This document shows positions 4,771-10,115 of a DNA stretch of 10,115 nt, one piece after another. Each line of letters opens with the position of its first letter. The first letter of the stretch is position 1. Source of the stretch: an uncultured Eubacteriales bacterium (GTDB taxonomy: Bacteria; Bacillota; Clostridia; Oscillospirales; QAMX01); assembly GCA_900551265.1 (NCBI GenBank), contig URVL01000075.1:1-10115 (forward strand). The letters run 5' to 3'. The notes below the pieces were generated by a model. That model did not search any database. It worked only from the letters and a program-made list of their open reading frames with translations, and was not told where the DNA came from. The translations under genes and the position numbers were made by a program.

Positions 4771-4839
4771 ATACTTGCGCCTTATGAGGCGCGTATCCGT
4801 TCAAAAAAAAGACCGGTATCACGCAATTGCGGTGCGGTC
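4771..4839 (+). promoter_or_regulatory. Two consecutive stem-loops in the plsX leader
   Basis: First hairpin: GCGCCT/AGGCGC (4777-4782, 4787-4792) around TATG, lengthened by ATAC/GTAT across a TT bulge. Second hairpin: GACCG/CGGTC (4811-4815, 4835-4839) enclosing CACGC and GCGGTG around AATT. An eight-A run separates them. Neither is followed by a U tract, so they are not terminators. They could be mRNA stability or ribosomal-protein/regulator binding structures. Confidence 0.5.
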
Positions 4840-4902
4840 GTTGGCAATTATAGAAGAGTGCCGTGCCGAAATGGTGCGCGGACAGGCCTGGGGGGACGCG
4901 TA

Positions 4903-5913
4903 ATGAGGATTATATTGGATGTCATGAGCGGAGATATGGGCTGTGAAGCCGCCGTTCTCGGCGCTGTCACAGCCCGTGACCGCGTAAATGCCGAGATAAC
5001 GCTTGTGGGCGATGAGCAGCAGATCAAAAGTGTTTTTATAAAAAACGCCGTTCCGATGAACGAGATTACGGTACTTCATGCGCCGCAAGTTATTACCATG
5101 GAGGACGACCCGGTACGTGCGGTACGTGAAAAGCGCAATTCTTCCATGTCGATTGGATTGAGCGCTTTAAAACGCGGGGAGGGCGACGCATTTATTTCTT
5201 CCGGTAATACCGGAGCGCTGCTGACTGGCGCGACATTGCTGGTTGGGCGTGTTCCCGGCGTGCGGCGTGCGGCACTGGCGGTAATGTTGCCGTCGTCCGG
5301 AGATCATGGCGCGCTGCTGATTGACTGTGGTGCAAATTCCGAATGCAGCAGTGAATATCTGGCGCAGTTTGCACTGATGGGTAGTGCCTATATGGAGTCT
5401 GTGTGTCATGTGGCAAATCCGCGCGTCTGTCTGATCAGCAATGGCACGGAGGAACATAAGGGGAATCCGCTGACGCTGGAGGCCCATAAGCAGTTTGCCG
5501 GGCTGCATGAAGCGGGGCGCCTGAACTTTTGCGGAAATATTGAGGGACGTGACATCTTTTGGGATAGGGCCGATGTGGTTGTTTGCGATGGCTTCACAGG
5601 GAATGTCATTTTAAAAACGATTGAAGGTGCCGGGATGTTGCTGATGTCGAAGGTGCGCGAGGCGATGACCGCGACACCGTCAACCAAACTGGCCGCTGCC
5701 ATCATTAAGCCGAAGTTGAAACCCCTGAAGAAAATGACGGATTATCGAGAAACGGGCGCGACGCCAATCCTTGGAATTGCAAAGCCTGTCTTCAAAGCAC
5801 ATGGTTCGTCAGATGTACAGGCTTATGCCAATGCGATTACGTCAGCGGTGGCATATTGTGAGTCTGAGACAAATGAAAAAATTGCTGCTCGCATTGCGCA
5901 GATGAGGGAATAG
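4903..5913 (+). CDS. plsX: Phosphate acyltransferase PlsX
   Basis: A 336-residue PlsX, of normal family length. It makes acyl-phosphate from acyl-ACP and phosphate, which PlsY then uses to acylate glycerol-3-phosphate, the first step of phospholipid synthesis; it is a peripheral membrane protein. Recognisable parts are the N-terminal DVMSGDMGCEAAV (family form usually D-x-M-G-G-D, so G9 is Ser here), FISSGNTGALL (98-107), LLIDCGANSE (138-147), FCGNIEGRD (209-217), VVCDGFTGNVILKTIEG (226-242) and GATPILGIAKPVFKAHGSSD (285-304). ATG 4903 follows a GGGGGGA site; an in-frame extension to GTG 4741 adds 54 residues with no family similarity and was rejected. It is first gene of the operon, 13 nt before acpP. 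Confidence 0.96.
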   Translation: MRIILDVMSGDMGCEAAVLGAVTARDRVNAEITLVGDEQQIKSVFIKNAVPMNEITVLHAPQVITMEDDPVRAVREKRNSSMSIGLSALKRGEGDAFISSGNTGALLTGATLLVGRVPGVRRAALAVMLPSSGDHGALLIDCGANSECSSEYLAQFALMGSAYMESVCHVANPRVCLISNGTEEHKGNPLTLEAHKQFAGLHEAGRLNFCGNIEGRDIFWDRADVVVCDGFTGNVILKTIEGAGMLLMSKVREAMTATPSTKLAAAIIKPKLKPLKKMTDYRETGATPILGIAKPVFKAHGSSDVQAYANAITSAVAYCESETNEKIAARIAQMRE

Positions 5914-5926
5914 GGGGTATTCGTGC

Positions 5927-6163
5927 ATGACACTGGATGTACTGCGGCGTATTTTATCAGATGAGTTTGATGTAGAACCGGATAGTATTACGTTGGAAAC
6001 CAACTTTTATGACGACCTTGCCGCGGATTCGCTCGATATGGTAGAGCTGGCGCTGGCATGCGAAGAGGAATTTGGAATCACAATTGAGGATAATGACGAG
6101 AGCTGGGCGGTTTCAACAGTTGCGGAGCTGGCGGATTATATAGAATCCCGCATGGAAGAGTAA
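5927..6163 (+). CDS. acpP: Acyl carrier protein
   Basis: A 78-residue acidic ACP, the usual length. It carries growing acyl chains on a 4'-phosphopantetheine arm and supplies acyl-ACP to PlsX encoded just upstream. The attachment motif is ADSLDMVELALACEEEFG, with Ser35 as the modified residue; helix I (LDVLRRILSDEFDV) and the C-terminal helix (STVAELADYIESR) are in place. The start is ATG 5927, with an AGGGGGT site that overlaps the end of plsX. It is followed after 7 nt by rnc, the common Firmicutes arrangement. Confidence 0.97.
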   Translation: MTLDVLRRILSDEFDVEPDSITLETNFYDDLAADSLDMVELALACEEEFGITIEDNDESWAVSTVAELADYIESRMEE

Positions 6164-6170
6164 GCGCTAT

Positions 6171-6857
6171 ATGGAAAAATTGGAAAAGAAAATTGGGTAT
6201 CGTTTTCGTAATCATGAGCTTTTAAAGACTGCCCTGACGCATAGTTCCTATGCAAATGAAGCGCGGGATCGTCATACGCAGTCAAACGAACGGCTGGAGT
6301 TTTTGGGGGATAGCGTGCTTGGCATGGTGACCTCTGACTATATTTTTAAGCTGTATCCGGATATTCCTGAAGGGGAGCTGACGAAACTGCGTGCGTCCGT
6401 CGTATGTGAGCAGGCGCTGCATGAAGTGGCGGTCTCTCTGGGCCTCAGTGAATTTTTACTATTGGGGCGCGGCGAAGAAGCGGGAGGCGGAAGAGAACGT
6501 TCCAGCATTTTGGCGGATGCTGTGGAGGCCGTGATTGGAGCCATTTATATGGACGGTGGGTTTGCGGCTGCGCAGCCTTTTGTGTTAAGCTTTATCAAAC
6601 CGTCCGTCGCCAGAACAGCAAGCCGGCATAATTTTAATGATTATAAGACAATGCTGCAGGAAATTGTGCAGAAGAATCGTGAGGAAGTACTCAGTTACCG
6701 CGTGGCGTCTCAGTCCGGGCCGGATCACGACAAGACGTTTGAGATGGAAGTTCTGCTGAATTCAAACGTTGTCGCGCGTGGACGGGGCCACAGTAAAAAG
6801 GAAGCGGAGCAGGCTGCGGCGCATGAAGCGCTAAAGCTCATGGGGATACAGGTGTAA
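6171..6857 (+). CDS. rnc: Ribonuclease III
   Basis: A 228-residue RNase III that cleaves double-stranded RNA, processing rRNA precursors and structured mRNAs in the cytoplasm as a Mg-dependent homodimer. The endonuclease domain (about 1-150) carries the signature NERLEFLGDSVLG with E43 and D47 and the second acidic pair D116 and E119 in ILADAVEAVIG. The dsRNA-binding domain (about 156-228) ends with the typical GHSKKEAEQAAAHEALKLM. The start is ATG 6171, seven bases after the acpP stop, with a purine-rich site within the acpP end. The stop TAA shares one base with the ATG of the next gene, so they are translationally coupled. Confidence 0.97.
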   Translation: MEKLEKKIGYRFRNHELLKTALTHSSYANEARDRHTQSNERLEFLGDSVLGMVTSDYIFKLYPDIPEGELTKLRASVVCEQALHEVAVSLGLSEFLLLGRGEEAGGGRERSSILADAVEAVIGAIYMDGGFAAAQPFVLSFIKPSVARTASRHNFNDYKTMLQEIVQKNREEVLSYRVASQSGPDHDKTFEMEVLLNSNVVARGRGHSKKEAEQAAAHEALKLMGIQV

Positions 6858-7831
6858 TGGCACGTATTTTGCCTGTCTTTATTCCACATGAGGGATGCCC
6901 CCACGATTGTGTGTTTTGTAACCAGCGGCGCATAGCCGCCTCCGTATCTCCCGAGCCGGAGGAAGTACGGGAGCGGGTCTGCGCGGCTTATCAAGCCGGT
7001 CTTATTTCAGAGGTTGCATTTTACGGTGGGAGCTTTACAGCGATTCCTGCAGAACGCCAGGAGGCGTTTTTAAAGGCCGTTGCCGATACGGGCGTTTCGA
7101 TTCGTCTTTCCACGCGTCCGGACTGTATCGACGGAACCGTGATAGAGCGTTTACAGCGCTATCAGGTCAAAACGGTAGAGCTCGGCGCGCAGTCGATGGT
7201 CGATGAAGTATTGCGCCGCGCCGGTCGCGGTCATACGGCGGACGACGTCCGGCGCGCATCGCGCATGATCCGGGCGGCCGGAATGGAATTGATTTTGCAG
7301 GCAATGGCGGGGTTGCCGGGAGACGCCGGTACGTGGCGTGATACGGCGGAAGAACTGGCGGCGCTTTCACCGGACGGCGTGCGGATTTATCCGGTCGTGG
7401 TTGTCCGTGACACAGCGCTATACGATATGTGGCGGCAGGGGGACTACCGGCCGCTGACCGTTTCCGAAGGCGCGGATGCAGCGGCCGATATGTTGGAGGT
7501 TTTTCTGGCGCATGATATTCCTGTGATCCGAATCGGCCTGAATCCGACCGGGGAACTCTCCGGAGGCGCGGCGGTTGCGGGCGCTTATCATCCGGCACTC
7601 GGCGAAATGGCACGTTCGCGCGTTTTTTTCAGGAATATTTTAAATAATTTAAAGGAAACATCTCTTGTGGGAAAACGTCTTATCATTATGGTGCCGCGTG
7701 GATGCGTTTCTCAGGCGACGGGCGTTTCAAGAGAAAATATACACAGGCTTGAGGCGATGGGCGCAAAGTGCGTCCGTGTGTTTGAGGATGCAAGTCTGAG
7801 CGGCTATGCCGTTCGGACGATATTGGAGTGA
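6857..7831 (+). CDS. Elp3-like radical SAM protein of the rnc-smc locus
   Basis: A 324-residue radical SAM protein. It begins MARILPVFIPHEGCPHDCVF, with the 4Fe-4S cluster cysteines C14, C18 and C21 (CxxxCxxC), then EVAFYGGSFTAIP (G57-G58 for SAM binding) and the barrel segments STRPDCID, VELGAQSM and LILQAMAGLPGD. This resembles the N-terminal catalytic part of Elp3 and its bacterial YhcC-type relatives. The GNAT acetyltransferase half of true Elp3 is absent and the C-terminus is instead a short alpha/beta region. Clostridia often carry such a gene between rnc and smc. Its substrate is not known; tRNA modification is a guess from Elp3. It overlaps the rnc stop by one base and ends 5 nt before smc. 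Confidence 0.88.
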   Translation: MARILPVFIPHEGCPHDCVFCNQRRIAASVSPEPEEVRERVCAAYQAGLISEVAFYGGSFTAIPAERQEAFLKAVADTGVSIRLSTRPDCIDGTVIERLQRYQVKTVELGAQSMVDEVLRRAGRGHTADDVRRASRMIRAAGMELILQAMAGLPGDAGTWRDTAEELAALSPDGVRIYPVVVVRDTALYDMWRQGDYRPLTVSEGADAAADMLEVFLAHDIPVIRIGLNPTGELSGGAAVAGAYHPALGEMARSRVFFRNILNNLKETSLVGKRLIIMVPRGCVSQATGVSRENIHRLEAMGAKCVRVFEDASLSGYAVRTILE

Positions 7832-7836
7832 AACAA

Positions 7837-10115
7837 GTGATATTAAAATGTCTTGATATCCAGGGATTTAAATCGTTCCCGGACAGGACGCATATTGAAT
7901 TCAACCGCGGGATTACGGCTGTTGTGGGACCAAATGGCAGCGGAAAGTCGAACATTTCCGATGCAATTCGCTGGGTTTTGGGCGAGCAGTCGTCAAAGAC
8001 GCTGCGGGGCTCAAAGATGGAAGACGTTGTTTTTGCGGGCGCGGGGAACCGGCGCGCGATGGGCAGCGCGGAGGTGTCGCTGACCATTGACAATGCAGAC
8101 GGCGGATTGCATACGGATTATCAGGAAGTCACCGTCACGCGGCGATATTACCGCAGCGGCGAGAGTGAATTTTACATCAACCGCAAGTTGGTCCGGCTGC
8201 GTGACATCCATGAGCTTTTTATGGATACCGGACTTGGCCGGGATGGGTATTCCATCATCGGCCAGGGAAAGATCGACGAGATTCTTTCCGTTAAGAGCGA
8301 AGAACGGCGTGAGGTCTTTGACGAGGCGGCGGGTATTTCCAAATACCGCTACCGTCGCGAGGAGGCGCAACGCCGCCTTGCCGACGCACAGGAGAATCTG
8401 ACTCGTATCGGCGATATCATTTCGGAGCTGGAGTCACGGCTGGGTCCGTTGGAAAAAGAAGCGGAGAAGGAACGGCGCTATCATGCCCTGCGCAGTGAGC
8501 TGCGGGGACTTGAGGTCAGTATGATTATGCTGACGCTTGATGGCATGAGCCAACGTCTAAACGCCGCGCGCCAGGCTGCTGAAACCCTGGCGACCGATCT
8601 GGAATTGTGTCATACACGCGCAGATGAGTTGTCGGCGCACGCCGATGAACTGTTGCGAGACACGGCGGCGTTGCAGCACGATATGGAGGAACTTCGTACG
8701 GCGTCCCGTCAGTCGGAGTTGGAAGCGTCGCGCGCCGAAAATGAGCTTGCGCTGCTTTCGGCGGAGTTGGAACATAATGCCCGTGACCGTGAGCGCATTG
8801 CCCGCGAACATGAGGACTACGAGGAACGCCGGCGAGAGGCGGAAGAGAAGATCGCGGCTGCAGAGTTGCAGTATCAAACGCTGCTTTCCGCTGAAGAGGA
8901 GGAGCGCCGTCAGGCCGCTGAGATTGAAGCTTTGCGTGCCGCGCTTCGGCAGGAGTCGGAAACCCTGGCTGTCAGGCGAGTGGAACTGGAACAGAGAGAT
9001 GCCGATTTACGTACGCGAGCAAGTGAAGCAATGCAGGTGGTCAGCGCGGCTCAGGCTTCTGCGGATGAGCTGCGCCGGCAGCTTGACGTTCTTTCCGGGG
9101 ATGAGCCGGAAAGAACGGCGGCGTTGCAGAAGGCGCGAGAGGATTTTGCACAGGGTGAAAAGCGTCTTGCCGAAAAAGCGGAGCAGATCCCTGCACTGGA
9201 AAATGTAGTAAGTGGATTTCAACTGAAGAAGGGCTCCCGTGAGCGCCGTGCGGCACAGCTCTCTGTACGGATTCAAGAGGCAACAATTGCACTTGCTGAT
9301 GTTCGAAACCGCATAAAAATGCTGCGGGAACTGGAACGTGAGTATGAGGGGTTTCACAAGGCTGTGCGGCTTGTTATGCGTGAAAGTGCGTCCGGTAGTC
9401 TTCGCGGGATTCATGGCCCGGTCTCCACGCTGATGCGCGTGGACGAACGCTATGTGGCCGCAACGGAAACGGTTTTGGGCGCTGCGATGCAGAACATTGT
9501 CACAGACGATGAAGAAACGGCGCGGCGTGCAATCGGCCTTTTAAAAAGCCGCGATGCAGGACGTGCAACCTTTTTGCCGCTGACGGCAATTCGCGGTGGG
9601 CGACTGTCGGAACGGGGGCTTGAGAACCAACCGGGGTTTATTGGAATTTTAAGCGATATTGTTGTATATGAAGAGCGTTACCGCGCCATATTTCAGAGTT
9701 TGCTGGGGCGGACGGTGTTGGTTGAGACAATTGATGATGCAATAGCCGTCGCCCGTACATATGCGCACCGCTTTCGCATTGTTACGTTGGATGGACAGGT
9801 AGTAAATGCCGGAGGCTCCATGACTGGCGGCAGTCTGAATCGCTCTGCGGGGATTCTTTCGCGTGCGAATGAGTTGGCGAAGCTGTCGGAACAGCTCCCC
9901 GGAATGGAGGAGAAACTTGCAAACGAACAGGCCGCTTACGAGGAGGCAAGCCGCGAAACCAGCGCGTTGACTTATCAGATGGAACTGGCCGAATCAGAGC
10001 TGCGCACTGCGCAGAGCGATCATGCGCGGCTTTCGGCGGAACTTGCGCACATGCGTACGATTTGTGAGACGCTTTCGGCCGACATGGAAGAACGTGAGGC
10101 ACGCCGTATGGATAT
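7837..10115 (+). CDS. smc: Chromosome segregation protein SMC (5' part, runs off the window)
   Basis: About 759 N-terminal residues of SMC, usually near 1,180-1,190; the window cuts the C-terminal arm and head. With ScpA and ScpB it forms condensin, which organises and segregates the chromosome. Reading is open throughout. It shows Walker A GPNGSGKSN (31-39), the R-loop region TLRGSKMEDVVFAG (about 56-69), Q-loop IIGQGKIDEIL (Q143), then FDEAAGISKYRYRREEA. A long heptad-rich coiled coil full of Glu, Arg and Ala covers about 165-510. The hinge is at about 523-670, from RGIHGPVSTLM to VNAGGSMTGGSLN, followed by the start of the returning coil. I chose GTG 7837 because GGAG lies 8 nt upstream; GTG 7828 in the same frame is possible. 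It is the last visible gene of the operon. Confidence 0.96.
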   Translation, partial: MILKCLDIQGFKSFPDRTHIEFNRGITAVVGPNGSGKSNISDAIRWVLGEQSSKTLRGSKMEDVVFAGAGNRRAMGSAEVSLTIDNADGGLHTDYQEVTVTRRYYRSGESEFYINRKLVRLRDIHELFMDTGLGRDGYSIIGQGKIDEILSVKSEERREVFDEAAGISKYRYRREEAQRRLADAQENLTRIGDIISELESRLGPLEKEAEKERRYHALRSELRGLEVSMIMLTLDGMSQRLNAARQAAETLATDLELCHTRADELSAHADELLRDTAALQHDMEELRTASRQSELEASRAENELALLSAELEHNARDRERIAREHEDYEERRREAEEKIAAAELQYQTLLSAEEEERRQAAEIEALRAALRQESETLAVRRVELEQRDADLRTRASEAMQVVSAAQASADELRRQLDVLSGDEPERTAALQKAREDFAQGEKRLAEKAEQIPALENVVSGFQLKKGSRERRAAQLSVRIQEATIALADVRNRIKMLRELEREYEGFHKAVRLVMRESASGSLRGIHGPVSTLMRVDERYVAATETVLGAAMQNIVTDDEETARRAIGLLKSRDAGRATFLPLTAIRGGRLSERGLENQPGFIGILSDIVVYEERYRAIFQSLLGRTVLVETIDDAIAVARTYAHRFRIVTLDGQVVNAGGSMTGGSLNRSAGILSRANELAKLSEQLPGMEEKLANEQAAYEEASRETSALTYQMELAESELRTAQSDHARLSAELAHMRTICETLSADMEEREARRMD

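Larger units (their letters stand above)
4426..4902 (+). other. Long untranslated leader region ahead of plsX
   Basis: There is no credible gene in 477 bases. It contains the promoter near 4478-4506, the GGTAAG dyad, small hairpins (GGAT/ATCC at 4617-4628; two larger ones at 4771-4796 and 4811-4839), and an AAGGAGG at about 4660 without a suitable start codon. rpmF, often the neighbour of plsX, is not encoded here. The leader would be about 390 nt if transcription starts near 4513, long enough for an RNA-level control, but no known riboswitch class was recognised. Confidence 0.6.

Noticed and set aside
4741..4902. In-frame upstream extension of PlsX from GTG 4741 (54 extra residues)
   Set aside because: The extra residues have no PlsX-like sequence, the region contains leader hairpins, and ATG 4903 has a good ribosome binding site and gives the normal family length.
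4426..4902. rpmF (ribosomal protein L32) or yceD upstream of plsX
   Set aside because: I looked in the three plus-strand frames for the basic, Cys-containing L32 pattern and found none.

Overview
The window joins two unlike pieces of DNA from what looks like a Clostridia-class Firmicute, probably a gut Oscillospiraceae/Lachnospiraceae-type organism. That placement is inferred from the strong AGGAGG-type ribosome binding sites, the plsX-acpP-rnc-radical SAM-smc gene order, and mobile-element gene families typical of Clostridia. No 16S or other taxonomic marker is present.

Left part (about 1-4340, genes on the minus strand, G+C-rich): the maintenance end of an integrative/conjugative-type element. 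Read 5'->3' on the minus strand it carries a ParB-family protein with a TTG start, a Cys-cluster protein, an 89-aa protein, a 168-aa acidic protein, a winged-helix replication-initiator-like protein with a DUF6017-type C-terminus, a DUF4406/DUF7768-like protein, and a further gene that runs off the left edge. Genes are either coupled by ATGA overlaps or separated by short gaps, and three of the gaps hold terminator-like hairpins. The rep-like gene contains two adjacent arrays of 15-bp repeats, one AT-rich, that look like an origin embedded in the initiator gene. ParB contains a perfect 25-bp palindrome. No parA, integrase, relaxase or conjugation gene lies inside the window.

Middle (3964-4902, no convincing gene): first a stretch packed with inverted repeats and four 10-bp ATAAC repeats in two pairs, resembling the terminal region of an element with arm-type recombinase sites. 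Then comes a strong bidirectional terminator (4381-4425), which I take as at or close to the element/chromosome boundary. After it come an extended -10 sigma-A promoter and a roughly 390-nt leader with an operator-like dyad and two stable hairpins ahead of plsX.

Right part (4903-10115, plus strand): a tightly packed housekeeping operon. plsX and acpP serve phospholipid and fatty acid synthesis, rnc encodes RNase III, an Elp3-like radical SAM protein follows, and smc (chromosome condensation) is cut by the window end after about 759 codons. This order is ancestral in Firmicutes. rpmF, often found just before plsX, is not there.

I see no convincing new defence or metabolic system. The most interesting material is the element's putative intragenic origin, the palindrome in parB and the structured junction region.
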